Of a DNA stretch of 64,000 bases, positions 47,791-56,987 are shown one piece after another (position 1 is the first letter of the stretch; every line of letters starts with the position of its first letter). Under the pieces are notes generated by a model. That model searched no databases, was not told the origin of the DNA, and worked only from the letters and a program-made list of their open reading frames with translations. Both the position numbers and the translations under genes were made by a program. The DNA comes from Aeromonas rivipollensis (GTDB lineage: Bacteria > Pseudomonadota > Gammaproteobacteria > Enterobacterales > Aeromonadaceae): the NCBI RefSeq assembly GCF_037811135.1, contig NZ_CP149130.1, positions 4,242,501 through 4,306,500 on the forward strand, in the 5' to 3' direction.

Positions 47791-49200
47791 ATGTCAGCCC
47801 AGAACGTTTTGGCCCTGATCCAGGAACACGAAGTCAAGTTTGTTGATCTGCGTTTTACCGACACCAAGGGTAAAGAGCAGCACGTATCCATTCCTTCCCA
47901 CCAGGTCGACGAAGACTTCTTCGAAGACGGCAAGATGTTCGATGGCTCCTCCATCGGCGGCTGGAAGGGCATCAACGAGTCTGACATGGTGCTGATGCCG
48001 GATCCGGCCTCCGCCAAACTGGACCCGTTCACCGAAGAGACCACGCTGAACATCGTCTGTGACGTGCTTGAACCTGCCACCATGCAAGGCTATGACCGCG
48101 ATCCGCGCTCCATCGCCAAGCGTGCCGAAGATTTCCTGAAAGCCAGCGGTATCGCTGACACCGTGCTGTTCGGGCCGGAGCCGGAATTCTTCATGTTCGA
48201 CAACATCACCTTCTCCAACACCATGGGCCACAGCTTCGTTAAGATCGAATCCGAAGAAGCTGCCTGGAACTCGGGTACCGAGTACGAGCACGGCAACAAG
48301 GGTCACCGTCCCTTCGTCAAGGGTGGTTACTTCCCGGTTGCGCCGGTTGACTCCTCCCAGGACATCCGCGCCGCCATGTGTCTGGTGCTGGAGGAGATGG
48401 GCCAGGTCGTTGAAGCTCACCACCACGAAGTGGCCACTGCCGGTCAGAACGAGATCGCAACCCGCTTCAACACCCTCACGCTGAAAGCGGACGAAGTGCA
48501 GGTGCTGAAGTACGTGATCCACAACGTGGCCCACGCCTACAACAAGACAGTCACCTTCATGCCGAAACCCATGTTCGGTGACAACGGCTCCGGCATGCAC
48601 TGCCACCAGTCCCTGGCCAAGAACGGCGTCAACCTGTTCGCCGGCGACCTGTACGGCGGTCTGTCCGAGATGGCATTGCACTACATCGGCGGCATCATCA
48701 AGCACGCCAAGGCCATCAACGCCTTCGCCAACCCGACTACCAACTCCTACAAGCGTCTGGTGCCGGGCTATGAAGCCCCCGTCATGCTGGCCTACTCCGC
48801 CCGCAACCGCTCTGCCTCCATCCGTATCCCGGTGGTGCCGAGCCCGAAGGCCCGTCGCATCGAAGTGCGCTTCCCGGATCCGGCTGCCAACCCCTACCTG
48901 GCCTTCGCTGCCCAGCTGATGGCCGGTCTGGACGGCATCATCAACAAGATCCATCCGGGCGATGCCATGGACAAGAACTTGTATGACCTGCCGCCGGAAG
49001 AAGCCGCAGAAGTGCCGACCGTTGCCGGTTCCCTGGACGAAGCCCTGTCCGCACTGGATGCTGACCGCGAGTTCCTGACCCGTGGCGGCGTCTTCAGCGA
49101 CGACTTCATCAACTCCTACCTGGAGCTGAAGCAGCATGACGTGGATCGTGTCCGCATGACCCCGCACCCCCTGGAGTTCGAGCTGTACTACTCCGTCTAA
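47791..49200 (+). CDS. glnA: Glutamine synthetase type I
   Basis: 469 residues. Dodecameric enzyme making glutamine from glutamate, ammonia and ATP, the main route of ammonia assimilation. Typical segments are [30 protein letters not shown], the metal-binding [10 protein letters not shown] (here [16 protein letters not shown]) and the adenylylation site NLYDLPPEE, so it should be controlled by GlnE. A CGGAGG ribosome-binding site precedes ATG 47791. Regulated by NtrC/sigma-54 (sites upstream). A terminator separates it from glnL-glnG, partly uncoupling the operon. Confidence 0.98.
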   Translation: MSAQNVLALIQEHEVKFVDLRFTDTKGKEQHVSIPSHQVDEDFFEDGKMFDGSSIGGWKGINESDMVLMPDPASAKLDPFTEETTLNIVCDVLEPATMQGYDRDPRSIAKRAEDFLKASGIADTVLFGPEPEFFMFDNITFSNTMGHSFVKIESEEAAWNSGTEYEHGNKGHRPFVKGGYFPVAPVDSSQDIRAAMCLVLEEMGQVVEAHHHEVATAGQNEIATRFNTLTLKADEVQVLKYVIHNVAHAYNKTVTFMPKPMFGDNGSGMHCHQSLAKNGVNLFAGDLYGGLSEMALHYIGGIIKHAKAINAFANPTTNSYKRLVPGYEAPVMLAYSARNRSASIRIPVVPSPKARRIEVRFPDPAANPYLAFAAQLMAGLDGIINKIHPGDAMDKNLYDLPPEEAAEVPTVAGSLDEALSALDADREFLTRGGVFSDDFINSYLELKQHDVDRVRMTPHPLEFELYYSV

Positions 49201-49225
49201 TCCGGTGCCCTTGCTTCATCATGAC

Positions 49226-49250
49226 AAACCCGCCATCTGGCGGGTTTTTT
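49226..49250 (+). terminator. Terminator after glnA
   Basis: AACCCGCC (49227-49234) pairs with GGCGGGTT (49239-49246) across ATCT, with T6 at its end (to 49250), 25 nt after the glnA stop. Confidence 0.9.
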
Positions 49251-49398
49251 ATCTAAGAGGCTGAAATATCATGACTCATCGCCTCAAGCACCATGGGGCG
49301 TCCGGCTCGGCGAGCCCGTTCTTCACCGCGCATCCGACAAGAGGCCCGACATTTTTTTCTCTGATAGGATTAAGGTGAACCCCGTCAAGGAGAGATGG

Positions 49399-49974
49399 AT
49401 GAAAACAGTACACCCGACATGGACGCTGGGCCTCTTGCTGATGATCTCCTGCACCGCCCAGGCGGCCAGAGTCTATTCCTGGATCGATCCCCATGGGGTG
49501 ACCCACTACACCGATGCCCCTCCCCCCGGCAAGAACGCCAGGGAAGTAGACCTGCGGGTCTCCCCCCTCATAGGCACCTCCCCCCACTCGGTCCAGGTCG
49601 ATGACTTCAACAGCCTGACCGGCGTCGATGCCAGGAAGGCCTTGGAAGCCGCCCCCCTGGAGATAGAACTGCTCTCCCCCGAGCCGGGCAGCACGCTGCG
49701 CGACAACACGGGCAACATCGTCTTCCAGGCACAGGTCCATCCCCAGGCACCGGTGCAATATGACGTGCGCCTGCTGCTGAACGACAAGGCCATTCCCCTC
49801 GTTCACAACAGCCTGGCCATCCGGGTGGAGAACCTGGATCGCGGCGCCTACGAGGCGCGGCTCGAGCTGCTCGCCAAAGACGGTACGATCCTTGCTAAAT
49901 CCAAAGCAGCCACCTTTTACCTGCATAGAACAACTGTGAATCAGGCTCCCAAAGCCACCCCCAAGGCCAATTAG
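49399..49974 (+). CDS. Exported DUF4124-domain protein
   Basis: 191 residues from ATG 49399 (AGGAG 6 nt upstream). A signal peptide covers about 1-22, cleaved after AQA; MISC could instead be a weak lipobox. The DUF4124 motif is RVYSWIDPHGVTHYTDAPPP. A beta-rich second part (LELLSPEPGS-like, here IELLSPEPGSTLRDNTGNIV) resembles an Ig-like fold. Function unknown. It lies between glnA and glnL on the same strand, with an NtrC site immediately after it, and may be part of the nitrogen transcription unit by position only. Confidence 0.85.
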   Translation: MKTVHPTWTLGLLLMISCTAQAARVYSWIDPHGVTHYTDAPPPGKNAREVDLRVSPLIGTSPHSVQVDDFNSLTGVDARKALEAAPLEIELLSPEPGSTLRDNTGNIVFQAQVHPQAPVQYDVRLLLNDKAIPLVHNSLAIRVENLDRGAYEARLELLAKDGTILAKSKAATFYLHRTTVNQAPKATPKAN

Positions 49975-50008
49975 GGGTGATGTGACGCACCGATGCGGGT
50001 AAACTTAA

Positions 50009-50025
50009 TGCACCATATCGGTGCA
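50009..50025. promoter_or_regulatory. NtrC binding site upstream of glnL
   Basis: TGCACCATATCGGTGCA matches the NtrC consensus (TGCACC-N5-GGTGCA) at every defined position. It ends 35 nt before the glnL GTG. In E. coli the comparable glnL site lets NtrC repress glnLG; the same is likely here. Confidence 0.88.
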
Positions 50026-50060
50026 TAACAGGTGTAAAGCACCGTTTTAGGGAGAAACCT

Positions 50061-51116
50061 GTGCCAACCCGCTTGGATCACGCCAAGACACTCTTGGACA
50101 ACCTGCTGACCGCCGTCATTCTGATGGATGAGCGGCTCTGCATTCAATTCGTCAACCCGGCGGCCGAACAGCTGCTTTCCCTCAGCGAACGGCGACTGAT
50201 CGGGATCGAACTGCCCCATCTGCTGGAGCACATCTCCCTCGACCTGCAACGATTCAAGCAATGCCTCATTTCGGGGCAGGGCTTCACCGATAGCGAAGTC
50301 ACCCTGGTGGTGGAAGGAGAGCCCAGGCTGGTGGAGATCAGCGTGAGCCCCATGGCCGACCACGAGCAGCGGCTGATGGTGGTAGAGCTGCGCAAAATCG
50401 ATCAGCAGAAGAAGATCAGCCAGGAGCTGCAGCAGCATGCCCAGCAGCAAGCCGCCAAGGAGCTGGTGCGCGGGCTGGCTCACGAGATCAAGAACCCCCT
50501 CGGGGGTCTGCGCGGCGCGGCCCAGTTGCTGCAAAAGGAGCTGCCGGATCCGGCCCTGCGTGAATACACCGGCATCATCATAGAGCAGGCCGACCGCCTG
50601 CGGGTGCTGGTCGATCGGCTGCTCGGCCCCCAGCGGCCGGGACGCCATCAGATGCACAATGTGCATTCGGTGCTGGAGCAGGTGCGCCGGCTGGTAGACC
50701 TGGAGCTGCCGCCCCAGATCCGCATCGAGCGGGACTACGACCCCAGCATTCCCGAGTTCGAGATGGAGCCGGACCAGCTGCAGCAGGCGTTTCTCAACAT
50801 AGTCCGCAATGCCGCCGAGGCCCTCGGTGATCAGACCGGGCTCATCCGCATCAAGACTCGCACCGCCTTCCAGATCACCATCCACGGACAGCGCTACCGC
50901 CTGGCCGCCGAGATCAAGATCATCGACAACGGCCCCGGCATTCCCGATGCCATTCGCGACACCCTCTTCTACCCCATGATCACCGGCAAGGAGGGGGGCA
51001 CAGGGCTCGGCCTCTCCATCGCCCAGAATCTGATCGATCAGCACAAGGGGCGCATAGACTGCATCAGCTGGCCCGGCCACACCGAATTCACCATCTACCT
51101 ACCACTTCGCAAGTAA
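50061..51116 (+). CDS. glnL: Nitrogen sensor kinase/phosphatase NtrB
   Basis: 351 residues, GTG start at 50061 with AGGGAG upstream. A cytosolic PAS domain (about 5-120) is followed by the H-box RGLAHEIKNPLGGLRGAAQL with the phosphorylated histidine at about 141, then N box NIVRNAAEAL and G boxes IIDNGPGIP and GTGLGLSIAQN. Phosphorylates NtrC at low glutamine; PII (glnB, not in window) switches it to a phosphatase. Nine nt separate it from glnG. Confidence 0.96.
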   Translation: MPTRLDHAKTLLDNLLTAVILMDERLCIQFVNPAAEQLLSLSERRLIGIELPHLLEHISLDLQRFKQCLISGQGFTDSEVTLVVEGEPRLVEISVSPMADHEQRLMVVELRKIDQQKKISQELQQHAQQQAAKELVRGLAHEIKNPLGGLRGAAQLLQKELPDPALREYTGIIIEQADRLRVLVDRLLGPQRPGRHQMHNVHSVLEQVRRLVDLELPPQIRIERDYDPSIPEFEMEPDQLQQAFLNIVRNAAEALGDQTGLIRIKTRTAFQITIHGQRYRLAAEIKIIDNGPGIPDAIRDTLFYPMITGKEGGTGLGLSIAQNLIDQHKGRIDCISWPGHTEFTIYLPLRK

Positions 51117-51125
51117 GGGAACCTC

Positions 51126-52544
51126 ATGACAGCAAAAGTGTGGATCGTCGATGACGACAGCTCCATCCGCTGGGTGCTGGAGCGCACCCTTGGTAGCGAA
51201 GGCTTCGAATGCGAGAGCTTTGCCGATGGCGAAGCCCTGCTGAGTTCGCTGGAGATGCGCTCACCGGACGTGATCCTCTCCGATATCCGTATGCCCGGTA
51301 TCGACGGCCTGAGCCTGCTGGAGCAGATCCACCGCCGCCAGGCGGATCTGCCCATCATCATCATGACGGCGCACTCGGATCTCGACAGCGCGGTCAACGC
51401 CTACCAGCGCGGCGCCTTCGAATACCTGCCCAAGCCGTTCGACATCGACGAGGCGGTCACCCTAGTGCGCCGCGCCGAGAATCATCTGAAAGAGCAGCGT
51501 ACCAAGCGCAAGGCACGCCAGCAGGAGGCCACCACCACCCCGGAGATCATCGGTGAGGCCCCCGCCATGCAGGAGGTGTTCCGCGCCATCGGCCGGCTGT
51601 CGCGCTCCAGCATCTCGGTGCTGATCAACGGTCAGAGCGGTACCGGCAAGGAGCTGGTCGCCCATGCCCTGCACAAGCACAGCCCCCGGGCCCACAAGAA
51701 CTTCATTGCCCTCAACATGGCGGCCATCCCGAAGGATCTCATCGAATCCGAGCTGTTCGGCCATGAGAAGGGGGCCTTCACCGGCGCCAACAACATCCGC
51801 CACGGCCGTTTCGAGCAGGCCGACGGCGGCACCCTGTTTCTCGACGAAATAGGCGACATGCCCCTCGACGTCCAGACCCGGCTGCTGCGGGTGCTGGCCG
51901 ATGGCCAGTTCTACCGGGTCGGCGGCCATCAACCGGTGCAGGTAGATGTGCGGATCATCGCCGCCACCCACCAGAATCTGGAGAAACGGGTCGCCGATGG
52001 CGAATTTCGGGAGGATCTGTTCCACCGCCTCAATGTCATCCGCATCCATATCCCCGCCCTCAAGGAGCGGCGGGAGGACATACCTCAGCTGGCCCAGCAT
52101 TTCCTGCTGAGGGCCGCCAAGGAGCTGAACGTAGAGGCCAAAAGCCTGCACCCGGATACCCAGACCTACATCAGCCGCCTGCCCTGGCCCGGCAACGTGC
52201 GCCAGCTGGAGAACGTCTGCCGCTGGTTGACCGTGATGGCCTCGGGTCAGGAGGTGCTGGTCGGCGATCTGCCCACCGAGCTGCTGACCCCCATCACCAG
52301 CACGGCGGAGCCGGGTCAGCCCGCCCTGACCGGTGGCTGGCAACAACAGCTGCAGGACTGGGTGGCCGCCAAGCTGGCGCTGGGGGAGACCGACATCCTG
52401 GCCGATGCCATGCCACAGTTCGAGCGGATCATGCTGGAGACGGCCCTGGATCACACCCATGGCCACAAGCAGGAGGCCGCCCGTCTGCTCGGCTGGGGTC
52501 GCAATACCCTGACCCGCAAGCTCAAGGAACTCGACATTCCCTGA
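51126..52544 (+). CDS. glnG: Nitrogen regulator NtrC (sigma-54 enhancer-binding protein)
   Basis: 472 residues. Receiver domain (Asp near 53, LSDIRMPGIDG), AAA+ domain with Walker A NGQSGTGKELVA, the sigma-54-contacting GAFTGAN loop (HEKGAFTGANNIRHGRFEQA) and Walker B GTLFLDEIGD, then a Fis-type HTH (ARLLGWGRNTLTRKLKEL). Activates glnA from the enhancer near 47594 and probably represses glnL at 50009. It ends at a clear terminator. Confidence 0.97.
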   Translation: MTAKVWIVDDDSSIRWVLERTLGSEGFECESFADGEALLSSLEMRSPDVILSDIRMPGIDGLSLLEQIHRRQADLPIIIMTAHSDLDSAVNAYQRGAFEYLPKPFDIDEAVTLVRRAENHLKEQRTKRKARQQEATTTPEIIGEAPAMQEVFRAIGRLSRSSISVLINGQSGTGKELVAHALHKHSPRAHKNFIALNMAAIPKDLIESELFGHEKGAFTGANNIRHGRFEQADGGTLFLDEIGDMPLDVQTRLLRVLADGQFYRVGGHQPVQVDVRIIAATHQNLEKRVADGEFREDLFHRLNVIRIHIPALKERREDIPQLAQHFLLRAAKELNVEAKSLHPDTQTYISRLPWPGNVRQLENVCRWLTVMASGQEVLVGDLPTELLTPITSTAEPGQPALTGGWQQQLQDWVAAKLALGETDILADAMPQFERIMLETALDHTHGHKQEAARLLGWGRNTLTRKLKELDIP

Positions 52545-52599
52545 GTCTCCGGGAAAAACGATTCCCATCACGCCTTGAGGGAAAGCCTGACCAATCAGA

Positions 52600-52628
52600 C
52601 CCCGTTTGCCTGCAAACGGGGTATCTTT
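52600..52628 (+). terminator. Terminator of glnL-glnG
   Basis: CCCCGTTTGC (52600-52609) pairs with GCAAACGGGG (52612-52621), followed by TATCTTTTT. Confidence 0.88.
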
Positions 52629-52686
52629 TTCAAGATCCCCGCCTAGAATGACAGGCTTTCCAACCCGACTCGCAGAAGGCGCCATC

Positions 52687-53688
52687 ATGATTGACAGATC
52701 CCTCCCCCTGACCGACCTGCACCGCCATCTGGATGGCAACATCCGTCCGCAGACCATTCTCGAGCTGGGTCGCCTGCACAACATCCCGCTGCCAGCCGAT
52801 GAGCTGGAGGCCCTGCGCCCCCACGTGCAGATCGTCGAGAACGAGCCGAGTCTGGTGGCCTTCCTGAAGAAGCTGGATTGGGGCGTGGCCGTGCTGGCCG
52901 ATTACGACGCCTGCCGCCGGGTCGCCTACGAGAACGTGGAAGATCTGCTGCGTGCCGGCATCGACTATGCCGAGCTGCGCTTCAGTCCCGCCTACATGGC
53001 GATGGCCCACAAGCTGCATCCGCAGGGTGTGGTGGAAGCCATCATCGACGGCGTGGCCGCCGGCAGCCGCGACTTTGGCATCAAGACCAATCTGATAGGC
53101 ATCATGAGCCGCACCTTCGGCACCGAACAGTGCAACAAGGAGCTGGCCGCCTGTCTGGCCCATCGCGACAAGCTGGTCGCCATCGATCTGGCCGGTGACG
53201 AGCTGGGCTTCCCGGGCACACTCTTCACCGAACATTTTCGCAAGGTGCGGGATGCAGGCATGCGGGTGACGGTGCACGCCGGTGAAGCCGCGGGCCCCGA
53301 GAGCATGTGGCAGGCCATTCGCGATCTCGGCGCCGAGCGTATCGGTCACGGTGTCAAGGCCATCCAGGATCCGGCCCTGATGGCCTACCTGGCGGAGCAT
53401 TGCATCGGCATCGAGTCCTGCCTCACCTCCAACATCCAGACCACCACTGTCGCCAGCCTGACCGAGCACCCGATCCGCCAGTTCCTGGCCGCTGGCGTGC
53501 TGGCCTGCCTCAACACCGACGATCCCGCGGTGGAAGGCATTGACCTGCCCCACGAATACGAGGTGGCCGCCCCGGCCGCCGGCATGACGGCGAGCGAGAT
53601 CCGCACCGCCCAGCAGAACGGTCTGACCTTGGCCTTCCTGAGCGATGGCGAGAAAGCTGAACTGAGCGCCCGCGCGGCACGGCGCTGA
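52687..53688 (+). CDS. add: Adenosine deaminase
   Basis: 333 residues, the E. coli length. Hydrolyses adenosine and deoxyadenosine to (deoxy)inosine. Zinc ligands are in DLHRHLDG (H-x-H) near the N-terminus; [12 protein letters not shown] holds the third histidine and catalytic glutamate; [12 protein letters not shown] and [10 protein letters not shown] complete the site. The ATG at 52687 has AAGG upstream; the longer open frame starts in the glnG terminator and is not homologous. Confidence 0.96.
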   Translation: MIDRSLPLTDLHRHLDGNIRPQTILELGRLHNIPLPADELEALRPHVQIVENEPSLVAFLKKLDWGVAVLADYDACRRVAYENVEDLLRAGIDYAELRFSPAYMAMAHKLHPQGVVEAIIDGVAAGSRDFGIKTNLIGIMSRTFGTEQCNKELAACLAHRDKLVAIDLAGDELGFPGTLFTEHFRKVRDAGMRVTVHAGEAAGPESMWQAIRDLGAERIGHGVKAIQDPALMAYLAEHCIGIESCLTSNIQTTTVASLTEHPIRQFLAAGVLACLNTDDPAVEGIDLPHEYEVAAPAAGMTASEIRTAQQNGLTLAFLSDGEKAELSARAARR

Positions 53689-53707
53689 GTGCAGGCAAGC
53701 CCAATAA

Positions 53708-53733
53708 AAAAACCGCCGAGAGGCGGTTTTTTT
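53708..53733. terminator. Bidirectional terminator between add and hemN
   Basis: AAACCGCC (53710-53717) pairs with GGCGGTTT (53722-53729) across GAGA, with A and T tracts on both sides, between the convergent add and hemN genes. Confidence 0.92.
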
Positions 53734-53756
53734 ATGTTCAGTGCCGGGGTGGCGGC

Positions 53757-55130
53757 TCAGATCACCCGGGAAAACTGCTGCTGGCGCGCCTTGCTGCGCA
53801 GGTAGACGTCGAAGCACATGCAGATGTTGCGAATGAGTAGCTGACCGGTGGAGACCACCTCAAGCCCGTCGTCTGTCATGCGCACCAGACCATCGTCGAT
53901 GAAGGTCTGCAGCAGCTTGAGATCCTCGGCGAAGTACTCCCGGAAGACCAGGCCATGGGCCTGCTCGACGGCGGCGAAGTTCAGGGAGAAGTCGCAGATG
54001 AGGCGCTTGATCACCTCGCGGCGGATCAGGTCGTCCCGGTTGAGTGAGCACCCCTTCCACTGGGCGTGGCCGAGCGTCTCCACCTGGGCGTAATAGGTTT
54101 TGAGATCCTTCTGATTCTGGGAGTAGGCATCCCCCATCATGCTGATGGAAGAGACCCCCAGCCCCAGCAGATCGCAATCTCCCTGGGTGGTGTAGCCCTG
54201 AAAGTTGCGGTGCAACTTGCCCTCGCGCTGGGCCACCGCCAGCTCGTCATCGGGTTTGGCGAAGTGATCCATGCCGATGAACTGATAACCCTGACCGGTG
54301 AGGAAGGCGATGGTGTCCTGCAGCATGGCCAGCTTCTCCCGGGGGGCCGGCATGTCTTCCTCCTTCAGCTTGTGCTGGGCGGCGAAGCGGCTCGGCAGGT
54401 GGGCATAGTTGAAGATGGAGAGGCGGGCCGGATCCGTCTTCAGCACTTCCTCCAGGGTGTGGTGGAAGCTCTCCCGGTTCTGGTGCGGCAGGCCGTAGAT
54501 GAGGTCGAGATTGGTGGAGCGGAACCCCAGTGCCCGGGCGCGCTCCAGCATGGCACGGATGAAGTCGTTGTCCTGCTCGCGGTTGACCGCGACCTGGACC
54601 GCCTTGTTGAAATCCTGCACGCCGAGGCTGATGCGGTTGAAGCCCAGCTCCCGCAGCACATCCAGCATGGAGAGTTCGATCTCGCGCGGGTCGACCTCGA
54701 TGCTGATCTCGCCTTCGTCCGCGAACTGGAAGTGCTCCCGCAAGATGTCCATCAGGCGACGGGTCTGCCCTTCGTTCAGATAGGTGGGGGTGCCGCCGCC
54801 CCAGTGCAGCTGGGTCACCAGCCGGTCCTTGAACAGGGGGGCCTGCGCCTTGATCTCCTGCTCGAGGTAATCGAGGTATTGATCGGCCTTGTGCTGGTGA
54901 CGGGTGATCACCTTGTTGCAGCCGCAGTAGTAGCAGAGCTTGTGGCAGAAGGGGATGTGCACATAGAGCGACAGATTGCGCGCCGGATACTGGCCCGCGG
55001 CCTGGACGAAGTCCGGATAACCGAAGCCCTCGTTGAACTCCAGCGCGGTGGGATAGGAGGTGTAACGCGGGCCGCTGTAGTTATATTTCTCGATCAGGGC
55101 CTGATCCCACACAATCTGTTCTGCTTGCAC
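53757..55130 (-). CDS. hemN: Oxygen-independent coproporphyrinogen III oxidase
   Basis: 457 residues, E. coli length. Radical-SAM enzyme that decarboxylates coproporphyrinogen III to protoporphyrinogen IX without oxygen. The cluster ligands are in HIPFCHKLCYYCGCNK (C-x3-C-x2-C). It begins MQAEQIVWDQALIEKYNYSG and shows SYPTALEF and GGGTPTYLNEGQTRRLM. The aerobic counterpart hemF is at 60.3 kb in the same window, so heme synthesis is covered with and without oxygen. Upstream in the same direction are the DUF2489 gene and yihI. Confidence 0.97.
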   Translation of the reverse strand: MQAEQIVWDQALIEKYNYSGPRYTSYPTALEFNEGFGYPDFVQAAGQYPARNLSLYVHIPFCHKLCYYCGCNKVITRHQHKADQYLDYLEQEIKAQAPLFKDRLVTQLHWGGGTPTYLNEGQTRRLMDILREHFQFADEGEISIEVDPREIELSMLDVLRELGFNRISLGVQDFNKAVQVAVNREQDNDFIRAMLERARALGFRSTNLDLIYGLPHQNRESFHHTLEEVLKTDPARLSIFNYAHLPSRFAAQHKLKEEDMPAPREKLAMLQDTIAFLTGQGYQFIGMDHFAKPDDELAVAQREGKLHRNFQGYTTQGDCDLLGLGVSSISMMGDAYSQNQKDLKTYYAQVETLGHAQWKGCSLNRDDLIRREVIKRLICDFSLNFAAVEQAHGLVFREYFAEDLKLLQTFIDDGLVRMTDDGLEVVSTGQLLIRNICMCFDVYLRSKARQQQFSRVI

Positions 55131-55161
55131 GCTTGCTTCCTCTTTCTTTGTTATCCAGGGC

Positions 55162-55617
55162 TCACCGGCTTAGCTGAAAGTCCTTCAGTCGGGCGACATC
55201 CTTGAGGATCTGCGCCTCCAGCTCGGCCTCGTAGCCGCTGCGTTCGAGATCCATCTTCATCACTTCGTTGCGCTTGAGAGCTCGCCTCGCCTCGTGAGTC
55301 GGCATCTCCTTCACCTTCTCGTAGAGGCCATAGAGACCGGGGAATTCACTGGCGAAGGCTCGCCCTCCCTTGATCTGCAAGGCATCCAGCAGGTTGGTCA
55401 GCCGGATGGCCCCCTCCGAGTAGTCGCACTGACCATCCCGTACCGCATGGGCGATCACCCTGACGCTGTCGAGGATGCGCTCGTTACGGGCCGCAATGGC
55501 CTGCCGCTGCATGTCGTGCTGACGCTTGAGACGCGCCAGCAGGGTGCCGGCATAGACAGCCATCCCCAGCAAGACAAGGCCCCCCAGCAGGGCGGCCAGC
55601 ATCCATCCACTCATCAC
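55162..55617 (-). CDS. DUF2489-family membrane-anchored protein
   Basis: 151 residues. One N-terminal transmembrane helix (about 5-25, WMLAALLGGLVLLGMAVYAG) and a helical cytoplasmic part with DSVRVIAHAVRDGQCDYSEG and FPGLYGLYEKVKEMPTHEAR, which I associate with DUF2489. Function unknown. Its ATG overlaps the yihI stop by 4 nt and the gene ends 31 nt before hemN, so yihI, this gene and hemN are likely cotranscribed. Confidence 0.85.
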   Translation of the reverse strand: MMSGWMLAALLGGLVLLGMAVYAGTLLARLKRQHDMQRQAIAARNERILDSVRVIAHAVRDGQCDYSEGAIRLTNLLDALQIKGGRAFASEFPGLYGLYEKVKEMPTHEARRALKRNEVMKMDLERSGYEAELEAQILKDVARLKDFQLSR

Positions 55618-56189
55618 TTCTTCTTCGGCTCGGGCTTGGGTTCGGGCTGATAGTCAACCTGGCTGAAACGCTCCCACAGCTCTTCCTCGGAGGCAGGCTG
55701 TCTCGGCTCTTCATACTCGACGTCGTCAAAATCACCGTCGTCATCTTCGTCGGTGTCTATGATGCCGAGCTCGTCCATCAGCTCCTGATAGCGATCGACG
55801 CGCTGATCGACCCAGGCCTGCTCGGCCGCTTCCAGGGTTTCGCCGGCATCCAGTCGATCCAGCAGATCGTTCAGGCGATCATCGTTCTCGATGGAGGCCA
55901 GCTCCTGCTCGGGCGTCATCACCAACTTCTTCTCTTTTTGTGGTTTGCTCACCACGGACTGGGACTTCTTTTCTTCCACGATCAGCACGACCGGCTTGCG
56001 GGAGCCGATGCGCGGATCCTTGGCCTGCTTGCCACTGCCGCCCTTGTTGCCCTGCTCGACCTGCTGACGGGAGCCCGCCTTCAAGCCCTTGCGCTTGGCG
56101 GCGCGTTTGCGCTCACGGCCTTCCAGGGCACTGGCATCTGATTCTTTGCGCTTGCCGGTAGGCTTGCGGGTGGGTTGTTTGGCCGACAT
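55614..56189 (-). CDS. yihI: Der GTPase-activating protein YihI
   Basis: 191 residues from ATG 56189 (MSAKQPTRKPTGKRKESDAS), with GGAG upstream. YihI stimulates GTP hydrolysis by Der (EngA) and so delays 50S assembly in E. coli. The lysine/arginine-rich N-terminus (RERKRAAKRKGLKAGSRQQ) is followed by LNDLLDRLDAGETLEAAEQA WVDQRVDRYQELMDELGI and an acidic tail. The upstream 45-codon extension is non-conserved. In E. coli yihI-hemN are neighbours and csrC lies on the other side, as here. Confidence 0.94.
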   Translation of the reverse strand: MSAKQPTRKPTGKRKESDASALEGRERKRAAKRKGLKAGSRQQVEQGNKGGSGKQAKDPRIGSRKPVVLIVEEKKSQSVVSKPQKEKKLVMTPEQELASIENDDRLNDLLDRLDAGETLEAAEQAWVDQRVDRYQELMDELGIIDTDEDDDGDFDDVEYEEPRQPASEEELWERFSQVDYQPEPKPEPKKK

Positions 56190-56397
56190 GAATGACTCCG
56201 ACAAATAACTGGATTGAAACCCCCGGTATTGTTTCGTCCGGGGAGGATGCTGAAGCGGGGAACAGTAAATCTGGAACAAGAGTGGGATCCCGCACCAATT
56301 CGACCATATTGGGCCGCTGAACACCGCAGGATCGGCATCCTCTGGGCATGTTGCTGGTATTTTGACACAGAATGCCTTGGCGGGTTAATGACCCAAC

Positions 56398-56719
56398 AGA
56401 AAAAAGGCAGCCGAAGCTGCCTTGATCCTGTCATGCGAGTCCCATTCCCTGGCTGCAAATCGCCTTATCCCTGGGCGTACCTCTGCGCATCATGTCGTTA
56501 GGTCTTCCTGACCCTTGTTGCTCGATCCTGAATGTGCGTGTGCTTGTCTAACCCAGGCGGACAACATCCGGTCGTCTTTCTGGGGTGGTTGCCTCCCGCA
56601 GCCCCGCTCATCCCTGGCGGTCACCATCCTGGTCTCTGACTCCCTTGCTCATCACTTGCCTGCTGAGCCGACTCCCTGTCCAACCCGCCGAACGCCAACA
56701 GCTCGCCCGGTCATTCCAT
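56398..56719 (-). ncRNA. CsrB/CsrC-family regulatory RNA
   Basis: About 320 nt transcribed leftward, with at least 14 GGA motifs on that strand, many as CAGGAU, CAGGGA or CGGGAG (for example CAGGATGG, CAGGGATGAG, TCAGGAAGA, CAGGGATAAGG). This is the CsrA-sequestering pattern: each GGA in a loop binds one CsrA/RsmA protomer. It ends in a terminator hairpin AAGGCAGC-CGAA-GCTGCCTT (56404-56423) followed by U6-7 on the minus strand. A TACAGT/TTGAGC promoter and UvrY-type half-site lie upstream. E. coli has csrC exactly between yihI and engB. The transcription start is inferred. Confidence 0.85.
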
Positions 56720-56725
56720 GGGCTC

Positions 56726-56753
56726 ACTGTAACAATTTCGCAGTAGGGCTCAA
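56726..56753 (-). promoter_or_regulatory. Promoter of the CsrB-type RNA
   Basis: On the minus strand TTGAGC (56748-56753) and TACAGT (56726-56731) are 16 nt apart, placing the start near 56719, just before the GGA-rich region. The -10 matches the consensus at 4 of 6 positions. Confidence 0.55.
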
Positions 56754-56867
56754 TCCACTCGGCATTCTTTCAAATTAAGATAAGTGGCCATCTCATTTTT
56801 AACATATTGAAAGTTATAGCTTCTGCATCGAAGGCTGAATGCTGTTTCAGCCCCGACCGGGCTCGGA

Positions 56868-56885
56868 AATGGGGGATCTCTTACA
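56868..56885 (-). promoter_or_regulatory. UvrY/GacA-type upstream activating site
   Basis: Minus-strand TGTAAGAGATC matches the left half of the GacA/UvrY box (TGTAAG...CTTACA); the right half is degenerate. It is centred about 157 nt upstream of the predicted start of the CsrB-type RNA, a distance similar to the E. coli csrB site. Confidence 0.6.
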
Positions 56886-56924
56886 ACAATGCAGGGCATT
56901 TGCAGGCATGGCGCCAGAAGCCCC

Positions 56925-56963
56925 AAAAAAGAACAGGGGACCTTGATAGTTCCCTGTTCTTTT
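56925..56963 (-). terminator. Terminator of the cytochrome c4 gene
   Basis: AAAAGAACAGGG (56927-56938) pairs with CCCTGTTCTTTT (56952-56963); a U6 run on the minus strand (56925-56930) follows. It lies 25 nt after the stop. Confidence 0.9.
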
Positions 56964-56987
56964 CAACAAGATAGATTCCGGACCTTA

